Part shown: one piece after another, positions 9,137-17,938 of the stretch
How the letters are laid out: each line of letters starts with the position of its first letter
Numbering within the stretch: the first letter of the stretch is position 1
NCBI GenBank assembly: GCA_963733395.1
Contig: CAVTCZ010000007.1
Coordinates: 62,001-126,000 of the forward strand
Source: JADKAV01 sp963733395
GTDB taxonomy: Bacteria; Actinomycetota; Actinomycetes; S36-B12; UBA10799
Direction: 5' to 3'
DNA length: 64,000 nucleotides
Notes under the pieces: model-generated
The model's database searches: none
What the model was told of the DNA's origin: nothing
The model's input: only the letters and a program-made list of their open reading frames with translations
Translations under genes and position numbers: made by a program

Positions 9137-10810
9137 ATGAAGGTCATGGCCCAGATGGGCATGGTGATGAACCTCGACAAGTGCATCGGGTGTCACACCT
9201 GCTCGGTGACGTGCAAGCAGGCGTGGACCAATCGCGCCGGCGTCGAGTACGTGTGGTTCAACAACGTCGAGACCCGCCCCGGCCAGGGATATCCGCGCAC
9301 CTACCAGGACCAGGAGAAATGGAAGGGCGGCTGGGTCCGCACCAAGCGCGGCAAGCTGAAACTGCGTGCCGGCGGCCGGCTGCACCGGCTGTCGATGATC
9401 TTCAGCAACCCGAAACTGCCGCAACTGCAGGACTACTACGAGCCCTGGACCTACGAGTACGACACGCTGATCTCGGCCCCGCTGGGTGAGCACACGCCGG
9501 TGGCCCGGCCCAAGTCGCTGATCACCGGCAAGCCGATGAAGATCCAGTGGTCGGCGAACTGGGACGACGACCTGGGCGGCGGGCCGGAGCTGGCTATCCA
9601 CGACCCGGTGCTGAAGAAGATCAAGGACGATGTCGGCGACCGGGTGAAGCTCGAGTTCGAGCAGGCGTTCATGTTCTACCTGCCGAGGATCTGTGAACAC
9701 TGCCTCAACCCGGCGTGTGTGGCCAGTTGTCCGTCCGGGGCGATGTACAAGCGCAGCGAGGACGGCATCGTGCTCGTCGACCAGGACGCCTGCCGGGGCT
9801 GGCGGATGTGCGTCACCGGCTGCCCGTACAAGAAGGTCTACTTCAACCACCGCACGGGCAAGGCGGAGAAGTGCACCCTGTGCTACCCGCGCATCGAGGT
9901 CGGGCTGCCCACTGTCTGCTCCGAGACCTGCGTCGGCCGGCTGCGCTACCTCGGGCTGTTCCTGTACGACGCCGACCGCGTGACCCAGGCCGCCGCCACC
10001 GAGAGCGAGCAGGATCTCTACGAGGCCCAGCTCGACCTGTTGCTTGACCCGAACGACCCGGAGGTCGCTGCGCAGGCGTTGCGGGACGGCATCCCGCAGG
10101 ACTGGCTCAACGCCGCCCGCAAGTCGCCGGTCTACGCCTTGGCGAAGCAGTACAAGGTGGCGCTGCCGCTGCATCCGGAGTACCGCACCATGCCCATGGT
10201 CTGGTACATCCCGCCGCTGTCACCGGTGGTGGACGCACTGCGGGAGACCGGCAACGACGCCGAGGACGCCGGCAACCTGTTCGGGGCGCTGAACGCCCTG
10301 CGGATCCCGATCGAGTACCTGGCCGAACTGTTCACCGCCGGCGATGTCGTCCCGGTGAAGCACAGCCTGGGGGTGTTGGCCGCCATGCGTTCGTTCATGC
10401 GTGACAGCAACCTGGGCAATCCCACCGACGCGGGCATTCCGGCGGCTGTGGGTCTGAGCGAGGAGGAGATGTTCGCGCTGTACCGACTCCTGGCGATCGC
10501 CAAGTACGAGGACCGGTACGTGATTCCGGAGGCGCACACCGAGACCGCCGAGAAGCTCGAGGAGACCGCCTGCGCGCTGGACTACGAGGGCGGTTCGGGC
10601 ATGTACCAGCAGGGTCCGTTCGGGGAGGCGTCGGGCCGGCCCACCCCGGTCGCGGTGGAGACGTTCCACGCCCTTGCACAGCGCCAGCAGTCGGAGACCT
10701 TCGTTGCCGCCGAGGACCGGGAGGCGCGGGTGAACCTGCTCAACTGGGATGGCGTGGGCGTTCCGCTGGGGATGCCCGAGGTCCCGCCGAAGCAGGATGA
10801 TCAGCCATGA
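9137..10810 (+). CDS. narH: Respiratory nitrate reductase beta subunit NarH
   Basis: A 557-residue iron-sulfur electron-transfer subunit. The first cluster set is CIGCHTCSVTC (C16, C19, C22, C26). A second group reads CEHCLNPACVASCP, then CRGWRMCVTGCP with the Trp that marks the [3Fe-4S] site, then CTLCYPR and CSETCVGR. These give three [4Fe-4S] and one [3Fe-4S] cluster as in E. coli NarH. The protein carries electrons from the haem of NarI to NarG. The ATG has a good AAGGAG site, and the stop overlaps narJ as ATGA. Confidence 0.97.
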   Translation: MKVMAQMGMVMNLDKCIGCHTCSVTCKQAWTNRAGVEYVWFNNVETRPGQGYPRTYQDQEKWKGGWVRTKRGKLKLRAGGRLHRLSMIFSNPKLPQLQDYYEPWTYEYDTLISAPLGEHTPVARPKSLITGKPMKIQWSANWDDDLGGGPELAIHDPVLKKIKDDVGDRVKLEFEQAFMFYLPRICEHCLNPACVASCPSGAMYKRSEDGIVLVDQDACRGWRMCVTGCPYKKVYFNHRTGKAEKCTLCYPRIEVGLPTVCSETCVGRLRYLGLFLYDADRVTQAAATESEQDLYEAQLDLLLDPNDPEVAAQALRDGIPQDWLNAARKSPVYALAKQYKVALPLHPEYRTMPMVWYIPPLSPVVDALRETGNDAEDAGNLFGALNALRIPIEYLAELFTAGDVVPVKHSLGVLAAMRSFMRDSNLGNPTDAGIPAAVGLSEEEMFALYRLLAIAKYEDRYVIPEAHTETAEKLEETACALDYEGGSGMYQQGPFGEASGRPTPVAVETFHALAQRQQSETFVAAEDREARVNLLNWDGVGVPLGMPEVPPKQDDQP

Positions 10811-11427
10811 CCGCCCACGACGACGCGGTCGCCCGGCTGGCTGCCTCCTGGCTGCTCTGGTACCCCGACGAGCAGTTGGCCCAGCGTCTGCCCGACCTGC
10901 AGCGGGTGGTCGCGGAACTGCCCGACCGGACCGGACAGCCGTTGTCCGAGTTCCTCGACTGGTTCACCGGACAGGATCCGCTGGACGTCGCGCGCCAATA
11001 CGTCGCCACGTTCGACATGCGGCGCAAGGCCTGCCCGTACCTGACCTACTGGACCCATGGCGACACCCGCAACAGGGGTATGGCCATCCTGCACTTCAAG
11101 CAGGCCTATCTGGCCGCCGGCTTCGACGCCGGTGACGCCGAGCTGGCCGATCACCTCGCGGTGGTGCTGGAGTTCGCCGCCATCGGTGACCGGCTCACCG
11201 GCGACGCCCTGCTGGTCGAGCACGCCGGGGCCATCGGACTGCTGCATTCGGCTCTGGAGTCCTTGCAGTCCCCCTATGCCCTCGTGGTGCAGGCCGTGCA
11301 GGCCACGCTGCCCCCGCTGGACGCGCAGATCGCGCAGCGGATGGCGGCCATCGCCACTGCTGGCCCGCCGGCGGAACAGGTGGGCCTGGAACCCTTCAGC
11401 ATCACTCTGGGAGGAGCCCGCACATGA
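10807..11427 (+). CDS. narJ: Nitrate reductase assembly chaperone NarJ
   Basis: A 206-residue protein of the TorD/NarJ chaperone family. Typical features are the N-terminal AASWLLWYPDE, the PLSEFLDWF segment, and the conserved YVATFDMRRKACPYLTYWTHGDTRNRG stretch near residues 63-90. NarJ binds apo-NarG and is needed for Mo-cofactor insertion and membrane attachment to NarI. Overlaps of 4 bases with narH and with the narI start support one operon. Length and order agree with standard narGHJI operons. Confidence 0.95.
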   Translation: MTAHDDAVARLAASWLLWYPDEQLAQRLPDLQRVVAELPDRTGQPLSEFLDWFTGQDPLDVARQYVATFDMRRKACPYLTYWTHGDTRNRGMAILHFKQAYLAAGFDAGDAELADHLAVVLEFAAIGDRLTGDALLVEHAGAIGLLHSALESLQSPYALVVQAVQATLPPLDAQIAQRMAAIATAGPPAEQVGLEPFSITLGGART

Positions 11428-12178
11428 GCGAGCAACTGACCAGCCGCGGACATCCTGCTCTGGGACGTGCTGCCGTACGTGACGATGGCGATCTTCTTCG
11501 TCGGCCTCGTCTGGCGTTTCCGCTACGACCGCTTCGGCTGGACCACCCGCTCCAGCCAGCTCTACGAGCGCAAGCTGATCCGCATCGCCAGCCCGCTGTT
11601 CCACTTCGGAATCCTGGCCGTGCTGATGGGACACGTGGTGGGACTGCTGATACCTGAAGCGTGGACCAACGCCCTGGGCCTGTCCGAATCCACCTACCAC
11701 TTCTTCGCGGTCCTGCTCGGGGCCTTCGCGGGGGTCGCCACGCTGTCCGGCATCGTGCTGCTGATCTACCGGCGGCGCACCGTGGGCCCTGTGTTCGCGG
11801 CGACGACGAAGAACGACAAGGTCATGTACCTGTTCCTAGCGGGTGCGATCGTTCTCGGGGTGGTCGCGACTATGGCCGGCGCCGGGCTGCTGGGCGATGG
11901 CCACAACTACCGGGAGGACGTGTCGGTGTGGTTCCGGTCGATCTTCTACTTGAACCCCCAGGCCGAACTCATGGCGGGCGCTCCACTGGCCTTCAAGATC
12001 CACGCGCTGGCGGGTATGGCGCTGTTCATGGTGTGGCCGTTCACGCAGGCTGGTGCATGCCTTCAGCGCGCCTTTCGGCTACGTGTTCCGCCCGTACATC
12101 GTCTACCGCGACCGCGGCCCGCATGACGCAGGCAACCGGCAGGCCCGCCGCGGATGGGAGAAAGTCGGGGGACCGTGA
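11424..12178 (+). CDS. narI: Nitrate reductase gamma subunit NarI (two apparent frameshifts)
   Basis: NarI is the membrane b-haem subunit that passes electrons from quinol to NarH. The ATG at 11424 overlaps narJ, but only a later frame (11440-12050) encodes NarI: DILLWDVLPYVTMAIFFVGL, then RFRYDRFGWTTRSSQLYERKL and a helix with FHFGILAVLMGHVVGL. Near 12047 an extra A breaks the frame. Beyond it the other frame continues as LVHAFSAPFGYVFRPYIVYRDRG and ends at TGA 12176-12178. That restored stop overlaps the ywiC-like GTG as GTGA, as elsewhere in this operon, which supports the correction. A first shift lies near 11440-11450. The restored protein is about 250 residues. Sequencing error is more likely than true loss. 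Confidence 0.88.
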
Positions 12179-12963
12179 GTACGGCGACGACGCGCTCTGC
12201 GCCCCGCTGGCGCCTGGCGATCCCCGGGCAGCACGGGGCGTGGGCATTCCTGGTCGTGCCGCTGCTGCTCGGGTATGTCGTCACGGGCTGGTCGGTGCCG
12301 GCCACGGTCTACGCGATCGCCTGGGTGCTGGCCTACCCCGCCAGCTATTACCTCGGCCGGGCGGTGGTCATCCGCTGGCGGCGGGGGACGTGGTCGCGGC
12401 TGGCCAAGCGGGAGTTGCGCGATGCCGTGCCGTGGATGGTGCTGGCGGGGATCCTCGCGATCGTGCTGCTGGTGTGGCGGCCGTGGTTGGTCTGGGTCGG
12501 TGCGCTGCTCGCCGGGTTGTGGGTCTGCAGTGTCTGGTTGACCCGCACCGGGCATGAGCGCGGCGCGAGCAACGACCTGCTGCTGGTGGCGCAGGCCGCC
12601 CTGGCCGTACCACTGTTCTGGGCGATCGCGACCGACACCCCGGATCTGGGAGTCGGTGATCCCGCGGCGGCGGACGCCTGGACCGCCGCGCTCATCTGCT
12701 TGGTCTTCTTCACCGGATCCGTGCTGCACGTGAAGTCACTGATCCGCGAGGCCGACGACCGCCGGTGGGCGCTGGCCTCGCGGGTGTTCCACGTCTGCGC
12801 ACTGGCGATGGGACTGATCTCACCGTGGCTGTTGCTGCCGTTCGGCGCCGCGGCGGTGCGCGCCTTCGCGGTGCCGGCGGGCAGCAGGCCGGCGGTGATC
12901 GGCGCGGTGGAGACCGTCGTGTCGGTGCTGGTGGTGGTGGCCGGAGCGCTCGCGCTGGGATAG
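12175..12963 (+). CDS. YwiC-like integral membrane protein
   Basis: A 262-residue hydrophobic protein with about 8 membrane segments, starting with the family hallmark AIPGQHGAWAFLVVPLLLGY. It matches the YwiC-like family, whose B. subtilis member sits in the narK-fnr-ywiC locus; the function is unknown. The GTG at 12175 overlaps the restored narI stop as GTGA, so it is the last gene of the nar operon. An ORF start 21 bases upstream is unlikely because it lies inside narI. A basic, polar loop (LTRTGHERGASND) lies in the middle. A transport or quinone-linked role is only suggested by context. Confidence 0.85.
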   Translation: MSTATTRSAPRWRLAIPGQHGAWAFLVVPLLLGYVVTGWSVPATVYAIAWVLAYPASYYLGRAVVIRWRRGTWSRLAKRELRDAVPWMVLAGILAIVLLVWRPWLVWVGALLAGLWVCSVWLTRTGHERGASNDLLLVAQAALAVPLFWAIATDTPDLGVGDPAAADAWTAALICLVFFTGSVLHVKSLIREADDRRWALASRVFHVCALAMGLISPWLLLPFGAAAVRAFAVPAGSRPAVIGAVETVVSVLVVVAGALALG

Positions 12964-13211
12964 CGGGTGCGGTCGCCGGGTCGGGGCGGTACCGCGGTCG
13001 GCGGTCTGGCCCGTGGGCTCTGTGCCGCGGGACCGGGGTCGGTGGCGGAGTCCTCGGGTCGCACGGGAGTTTGATCTTGGCGTTGTGCGCTGGGGGTGTC
13101 GGTGCGGGGTGTGGGACAGGGGTCTGGCCAGCGCCACCAGCAGCGACCGGGATCCACCGAGCGGTGCGGCTTCGCGCCGCGGGTCGCATCTGGGGGTCCC
13201 GCCGTCCGCAA

Positions 13212-13331
13212 CGACTGTTGCGCGGTTGCTGGTGTCGTCCCACGACTGTTGCGCGGTTGCTGGTTTTGGGGGTGCAGAACCGACAACCGTGCAACAGTCG
13301 TGGTCCGATCACCGCAACCGCGCAACACTCG
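13212..13331. repeat. 120-bp four-word inverted element, copy 1 (family 1)
   Basis: Two forward words start at 13212 and 13243 and two inverted words at 13279 and 13310. The forward word is about 22 bases with core GACTGTTGCGCGGTTG; the inverted core is CAACCGTGCAACAGTC. Spacing is 31-36-31 bases and total length 120. The centre has GGTTTTGG...AACCGAC, which can continue a hairpin. It lies between the ywiC-like gene and a cupin gene. The 610-base gap 12964-13573 also holds the family 2 element at 13395; I see no gene in it. Confidence 0.9.
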
Positions 13332-13394
13332 CGGTGATCGGCCGCCGAGCTCGCCCTGCGCCACCTGACTCCCCGCCGAGAACCGAAGCACCAG

Positions 13395-13514
13395 TTTGTG
13401 ACGATGTTGGGGGTCCGCAGGGCTGGTTTGTCACGATGTTGCGGGCTGCCGGGCGCGCGGCAGCCCACACCTTCGTGACAAACCAGCCGGATAGGCGCGA
13501 AACTTCGTCACAAA
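13395..13514. repeat. 120-bp four-word inverted element, copy 1 (family 2)
   Basis: Forward words TTTGTGACGATGTTG (13395) and TTTGTCACGATGTTG (13427) are mirrored by CTTCGTGACAAA (13471-13482) and CTTCGTCACAAA (13503-13514). Word offset is 32 bases and total length 120. The inner pair extends into long complementary arms: GGCTGGTTTGTCACGA with its complement, and GGGCTGCC with GGCAGCCC around an 8-base GC centre. It sits directly after the family 1 element. Confidence 0.9.
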
Positions 13515-13573
13515 GACCGCCCGCGGGCGGAGTCCGTCAAGGCAACAGTGGCGCAGGCCACAAGGAGGTTGAC

Positions 13574-13882
13574 ATGCTCGAGATCGCAGAAGTCCAGTTG
13601 CAGAAGGCCAGAGAGGCCGAGTCCGGTCGCAGCGCCGCCACGGTCTTCCGCGGGGACATCCTCACCCAGACCGTTCTGGCGCTGGCCGCGGGCAGGGAGT
13701 TGGCCGAGCACGAGAACCCGGGGGAGGCCACACTGCAGGTCTTGATCGGCAGGATCCGGCTGACTGCGGGCGGCGAGTCGTGGGAAGCAACCGCGGGCCA
13801 GTGGTTGCCGATCCCGCCGGCACGCCATGGGCTGACCGCCCTGGCGGACAGCGCGGTACTGCTGACGGTTGGTCGACGTTGA
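13574..13882 (+). CDS. Small cupin-fold protein
   Basis: A 102-residue single-domain protein with a cupin pattern: VLALAAGRELAEHENPGEATLQVLIGRIRLTAGGESWEATAGQWLPIPPARHG. The ATG at 13574 has a strong AAGGAGG site 8 bases upstream. Longer in-frame upstream sequence runs through the palindromic repeats and is not coding. The metal-binding histidines are sparse: H in LAEHENPGEA and H in PPARHG. The substrate is unknown. It follows the nar operon but is separated from it by 610 bases of repeats, so it is probably transcribed independently. Confidence 0.85.
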   Translation: MLEIAEVQLQKAREAESGRSAATVFRGDILTQTVLALAAGRELAEHENPGEATLQVLIGRIRLTAGGESWEATAGQWLPIPPARHGLTALADSAVLLTVGRR

Positions 13883-14143
13883 CCTTCTCAGGTGGGCACG
13901 AGTTCATTGCCGCTGCCTGGTTGTAGGGCGATCCTGCGGCGCAAACCCGACAAGACGGTCCAATACCTTCAGAACTCGGCTGAAACTCCAGCAGTGACCA
14001 CGCGTCTGCCCACTTCTGGCTGAGCAGCTCGCCCGCCAGCGAAAGCCCTGGCGAGGGGAGTTGTCGGTTGGCTTCGCCCCGGGCAGACGGCTAACCCCCG
14101 CCCCATCCGGCTAGACTCGCCAACGCCTGGAAGGGGGTGCGCG

Positions 14144-14530
14144 GTGAACTTCGAGAAGGTGGTGTTCGGCTTCTTCGTCGTCCTGGCAGCCACGTTGAAC
14201 TTCGGGTTCTTCATCGGCCCGATCGACGACCCGCGGGTGCACAACGAGGTGGAACTGTTCGCGGCGGTGGTCGTGAACCTCATCGCTCTGGTCATGAAGT
14301 TCGGCGACCGCACGCAGATCGGTGCGGTGCATCTGGCCACGAGCCTGGTGGCCAGCCTGCAGTTGGTCGCGGCGGCGGGATTGTGGTCCTACTTCAGCAA
14401 CGTCAGTGACGGCCCGCTGAGCCCCGAGCAGATCTCCAGCGTCGTCTCGCTGTCGGCAGGGGCGCTGTTCGCGAACATCATCTCGGTCACGTTGCTGGTG
14501 GTGGAGACCGTGTCGTTCCGGCGGCAGTAG
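14144..14530 (+). CDS. DUF6394-type small membrane protein
   Basis: A 128-residue protein with about 4 hydrophobic helices, starting VNFEKVVFGFFVVLAATLNFGFFIGPIDDPRVHN. The middle LIALVMKFGDRTQIGAVHLATSLVASLQLVAA is characteristic of DUF6394 proteins. It starts at GTG 14144 and its stop TAG directly abuts the GTG of the potassium channel gene at 14531. It is therefore very likely an accessory or partner of that channel, although its biochemical role is unknown. Confidence 0.8.
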   Translation: MNFEKVVFGFFVVLAATLNFGFFIGPIDDPRVHNEVELFAAVVVNLIALVMKFGDRTQIGAVHLATSLVASLQLVAAAGLWSYFSNVSDGPLSPEQISSVVSLSAGALFANIISVTLLVVETVSFRRQ

Positions 14531-16252
14531 GTGTCCACCCCATCGCCGGTGCACCGGGTCTCCGCAGAGGGGCCCTCCACGACGGCGATCTTCCTGGTCC
14601 TGCGTCGCATGCGGGCACCGCTGATCGTCCTCATCAGCCTGTTCGCCATCAGCATCGTGGGGCTGACCCTGGTGCCCGGCCAGGACCTCGATGGCCGGCC
14701 GTGGCGGATGGACCTGTTCGAGGCGTTCTACTTCATGAGCTACACCGCCACGACGATCGGCTTCGGCGAGATCCCGTACCCGTTCAGCACCCCACAGCGG
14801 ATGTGGGTGATCGTGACCATCTACCTGAGCGTGGTGGCGTGGGCCTATGCGATCGGATCGGTGCTGGCCCTGCTGCAGGACCGGGGTTTCCGGGAGGCGC
14901 TGGGGCTGCAGCGTTTCGAGCGCCGGATCCGGCATCTGCACGAGCCGTTCCTGATCATCGCCGGGTTCGGCCAGGCCGGTGAGGTCGTGGCCCGCAGCCT
15001 GGACCGCAGTGACCATCGCCTGGTCGTTCTGGACATAGAACCGGCCCGGATCGAGGCCCTGGATCTGGCGGCGTTCCGTTCCGACGTGCCGGGCTTGGCC
15101 GGCGATGCCAGCAACCCGCACGAATTGCGGCGGGCCGGGCTGCTCACCGACCACTGCGCCGGGGTGATCGCCCTGACCAACGACGACGAGGCCAACCTCG
15201 CGATCACGATGTCGACCGCACTGCTCCGGCCGGACCTGCCGGTCGTGTGCCGGACGCTGCAGGACAACCTGATCGAGCGGATCGAGGCGTTCGGCTCGCC
15301 GGTGATCATCGACCCGTTCAACCTCTTCGGCGACGAACTCCTGGCGGCGTTGCGCGCCCCCCGCACGCATCAACTGACCCGCTGGCTCACCGCCAACCCC
15401 GGCGACGAACTGCCCGACGTGATGCCCGTGCCGCAGCAGGGCCGGTGGGTGATCGCAGGGTTCGGGCGGTTCGGCGCACACCTGGCCGCGGATCTGGTGC
15501 GGCACGGCATCCCGGCCACTGTGATCGACCCCGCCGGCGGCAGTGCGGAGGGTGTGGAGATCATCGTCGGGGATGCCACGGACCCGCAGGTGCTGGCACA
15601 AGCGGACCTGGCCAGTGCCGTGGCTTTCGCCGCCGCCACGGAGAACGACGTGACCAACCTGTCCTTGTTGGTGTCGGCCCGCCGGGGCAACCCGCATCTG
15701 TTCACCATCGCCCGCCAGAACCTGCCCGCCAACGGCCCCTTGTTCGAGGCCTGCGACATCGACACCACGCTGGTCACGACCAGGTTGGTGGCACAGGAGG
15801 TACTCGCGCGGATCAACGATCCGACCCTCTGGTTGTTCGTCCAGCAGGCGCAGCAGCGCGACGACGTGTGGTCCGTCGAGCTCATCGAGCGGATCACGGG
15901 CAGCTGCGGGACCGCGCGGCCCGACATCTGGACCCTCGAGGTGACGCCGACGGGTGCCCCGGCGATCCACGACCGCGAGGGGGTGACCGTGGGGTCGCTG
16001 CTGCACGACCCGCAGGACCGGTCGCAGCGACTGACTGCGGTGGCGCTGCTGATCAAGCGGGGGGCGGCGACGATCCTCACCCCCGCTGACGACGAGCCCC
16101 TGCTGGCCGGCGACCATCTGCTGCTGGTCGGCATGCCCTACGACCGCCGGTCGCTGGACACCACCGTGACCGTACCGGCGGCGGCGGAGTACGTACTCAC
16201 CGGCGAGCGGGTCGGGCAGTCCTGGATCTGGCGCACGCTGGTCGACCGCTGA
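14531..16252 (+). CDS. Potassium channel protein with two RCK (TrkA-N/C) units
   Basis: A 573-residue protein. An N-terminal ion-channel module has TM1 (LIVLISLFAISIVGLTLVPG), a pore helix with filter TATTIGFGE and TM2. Two NAD-binding RCK-N domains follow (FLIIAGFGQAGEVVARSL near 145 and WVIAGFGRFGAHLAADL near 310), each with Rossmann glycines, and then a TrkA-C-like domain. The filter is TIGFGE rather than the classic TVGYGD, a variant also found in some bacterial channels. It probably gates K+ flow across the membrane in response to nucleotide. GTG 14531 is adjacent to the preceding stop. Confidence 0.9.
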   Translation: MSTPSPVHRVSAEGPSTTAIFLVLRRMRAPLIVLISLFAISIVGLTLVPGQDLDGRPWRMDLFEAFYFMSYTATTIGFGEIPYPFSTPQRMWVIVTIYLSVVAWAYAIGSVLALLQDRGFREALGLQRFERRIRHLHEPFLIIAGFGQAGEVVARSLDRSDHRLVVLDIEPARIEALDLAAFRSDVPGLAGDASNPHELRRAGLLTDHCAGVIALTNDDEANLAITMSTALLRPDLPVVCRTLQDNLIERIEAFGSPVIIDPFNLFGDELLAALRAPRTHQLTRWLTANPGDELPDVMPVPQQGRWVIAGFGRFGAHLAADLVRHGIPATVIDPAGGSAEGVEIIVGDATDPQVLAQADLASAVAFAAATENDVTNLSLLVSARRGNPHLFTIARQNLPANGPLFEACDIDTTLVTTRLVAQEVLARINDPTLWLFVQQAQQRDDVWSVELIERITGSCGTARPDIWTLEVTPTGAPAIHDREGVTVGSLLHDPQDRSQRLTAVALLIKRGAATILTPADDEPLLAGDHLLLVGMPYDRRSLDTTVTVPAAAEYVLTGERVGQSWIWRTLVDR

Positions 16253-16253
16253 G

Positions 16254-17048
16254 ATGGGTGTCACAATGGCGGGCGTGCACATCAGCGCGATGTTCGTCTA
16301 CCCGATCAAATCGTGCGCAGCAGTGCCGGTGCCGGCCTGCGACCTCGATGCCCGCGGCCTGGTCGGTGACCGCTCGTACATGGTCGTCGACCCCGACGGG
16401 TCCTTCCTGACACAGCGTGAAGTGCCGGCCCTGGCGACGGTCACCGCCACCCTGGATGCTGGGCTGCAGGTCGCGACCCCCGGCGGTTCGGCGCCGGCGA
16501 TCCCCGGCGCCTCGCGCACAGTGACCGTGTGGGAGCACACCGGCCCGGCGCTTGATTGCGGCGATGCGGTGGCCGAGCTGTTGAGCGCGCACCTCGGTCG
16601 CGAGTGCCGCCTGGTGGCGACCGCCGCCGGACACGACCGTCCCACCGAACTGGGTGACGGCCACGTCGGGTTCTCCGACGGGTACCCGCTGCTGATCACC
16701 TCGGAGGCGTCGCTGGCCGACCTCAATGCGCGGCTGCCGGAACCGCTGCCGATGAACCGCTTCCGCCCGAACCTCGTGGTGTCCGGTGCGGCGGCTTTCG
16801 ACGAGGACCAGTGGGCGCAGATCCGGGTGGGCGACCTCAGCATCGACGTCGTCAAACCCTGCGCCCGGTGCGCGATCACCCGGGTGGATCAGGCCACCGG
16901 TGTGCGGGGCGACGGCGAACCGCTGCGCACCCTCGGGACGTTCCGCAAGGCCAAGGGCGGGGTCATGTTCGGGCAGAACGCCGTGCACCGTGGGCCGGGC
17001 CGGTTGCGGGTGGGGGATCCGGTCAGCGTGACAGCACGGCGACGGTGA
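16254..17048 (+). CDS. MOSC-domain protein (YcbX/mARC-like)
   Basis: A 264-residue protein with an N-terminal beta-barrel domain (ISAMFVYPIKSCAAVPVPACDLDARGLVGDRSYMVVDPDG) and a C-terminal MOSC domain. The likely Mo-cofactor cysteine is in KPCARCAITRVDQATG near residue 207. The family includes YcbX and mARC, molybdoenzymes that reduce N-hydroxylated substrates. It fits a locus rich in Mo-cofactor genes. ATG 16254 is two bases after the channel stop; ATG 16266 is an alternative start with equal support. The 3' end overlaps the convergent methyltransferase gene by 26 bases. Confidence 0.88.
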   Translation: MGVTMAGVHISAMFVYPIKSCAAVPVPACDLDARGLVGDRSYMVVDPDGSFLTQREVPALATVTATLDAGLQVATPGGSAPAIPGASRTVTVWEHTGPALDCGDAVAELLSAHLGRECRLVATAAGHDRPTELGDGHVGFSDGYPLLITSEASLADLNARLPEPLPMNRFRPNLVVSGAAAFDEDQWAQIRVGDLSIDVVKPCARCAITRVDQATGVRGDGEPLRTLGTFRKAKGGVMFGQNAVHRGPGRLRVGDPVSVTARRR

Positions 17049-17613
17049 AGGGCTGGGTGCTGCCCCACGGCGTGGTGTGGATGCGATGGTCGTGGCGCTG
17101 CAGCGTCAGGTCCACCTCCGCGGCGATCTCCGCGGCCGTGTAGCGCCGCACCGGCAGACCGCTGCAGGTCTCGGGTCCGTCGGGGGCGAACGTCGCGATG
17201 ATCGCGTGGCCGTCGGCGGCCAGCGACGCGTGCAGGTTCTCCCGGTAGCGCTGCCGATCTGCCGGCTCGGTCAGGAAGTGGAAGACCGCACGATCGTGCC
17301 AGAGGGCGACCGGGACCGGCGCCACGTACGCCGTCACGTCGGCAGCCACGGTGCGTACCGAGGGCTGTCGCTGCCGGATCCGGTCCAGCGCCGCCTGTGA
17401 CACGTCGAGGGCGGTGATGTCCTGGTAGCCGGCGGCGCTCAGGGCATCCACCCACAGCGACGACCCGGACCCCACGTCGAGCAGGCGGGCGTCGACGGGC
17501 AGCGCCAGGTCCACCACCAGGTCCAGCCACAGATCGTCGGGCTGTTGCCACCAACTGACGTCATCGACCGCCTTCGTGCTGTGCACGGTCTCCCAGTGGT
17601 CTTGCCGCGACAT
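17023..17613 (-). CDS. Class I SAM-dependent methyltransferase
   Basis: A 196-residue protein starting MSRQDHWETVHSTKAVDDVSWWQ. Motif I is LLDVGSGSSLWVDALSAAGY near residue 44, followed by the acidic ITALDVSQ of motif II. ALWHDRAVFHFLTEPADRQRYRENL is typical of thiopurine/tellurite-type small methyltransferases. The ATG at 17613 is two bases after the stop of the DUF2249 gene, so the two are in one operon. The substrate is unknown. Longer in-frame upstream codons overlap DUF2249 and are not used. Confidence 0.85.
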   Translation of the reverse strand: MSRQDHWETVHSTKAVDDVSWWQQPDDLWLDLVVDLALPVDARLLDVGSGSSLWVDALSAAGYQDITALDVSQAALDRIRQRQPSVRTVAADVTAYVAPVPVALWHDRAVFHFLTEPADRQRYRENLHASLAADGHAIIATFAPDGPETCSGLPVRRYTAAEIAAEVDLTLQRHDHRIHTTPWGSTQPFTVAVLSR

Positions 17614-17615
17614 GC

Positions 17616-17903
17616 CTACCGCCGTTGGAGGCGCAGCCGCCACTGCTCGGGCCCGCGCTCGACGTAGGAGACCTCGAAGCCGCTGTCGTACCGCTTCTCG
17701 ATCTGGGCCAGCAGCGGCAGCGGGTCGTGGTGGGCGATCAGCTCCATGGCCCGGCCGGGCTTGATCGAATCCAGAGCCCCGAAGACCGCCGCGTGCCGGA
17801 TGGCGTGGGGGATGGTGCGGGCGTCGAGCACCGGGTCCCCGCCGTGCTCCTCGCCGCAACGGCAACTGGTCGGTGTCGAACTGATGGGGAGTTCTGTGGT
17901 CAT
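17616..17903 (-). CDS. DUF2249 domain protein
   Basis: A 95-residue protein matching DUF2249: VLDARTIPHAIRHAAVFGALDSIKPGRAMELIAHHDPLPLLAQIEKRYDSGFEVSYVERGPEQWRLRLQRR. An N-terminal stretch with CRCGEEH precedes the domain. DUF2249 proteins resemble TusA-fold proteins and often sit beside nitric-oxide or denitrification genes. It heads an operon with the methyltransferase and is divergent from a winged-helix regulator across only 17 bases. That arrangement suggests direct control by the regulator. The molecular function is not known. Confidence 0.85.
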   Translation of the reverse strand: MTTELPISSTPTSCRCGEEHGGDPVLDARTIPHAIRHAAVFGALDSIKPGRAMELIAHHDPLPLLAQIEKRYDSGFEVSYVERGPEQWRLRLQRR

Positions 17904-17910
17904 GGGGTCA

Positions 17911-17938
17911 ATTTACTACAATGTGTTCTGTGATAAAT
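17911..17938. promoter_or_regulatory. Palindromic operator candidate between DUF2249 and its regulator
   Basis: ATTTACTACA at 17911-17920, an 8-base centre, then TGTGATAAAT at 17929-17938. The arms match in 8 of 10 positions. The site sits in the 17-base divergent gap and covers the annotated ATG of the regulator, so it could block both promoters. It is unusually AT-rich for this genome. Autoregulation is inference. Confidence 0.6.

Noticed and set aside
13013..13573. N-terminal extension of the cupin gene
   Set aside because: It runs through two palindromic repeat elements; a strong ribosome site marks the start at 13574.
14111..16282. 723-codon open frame antisense to the potassium channel genes
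   Set aside because: Composition is Arg/Gln/His/Gly-rich as in other shadow frames, while the plus strand has two clear proteins.
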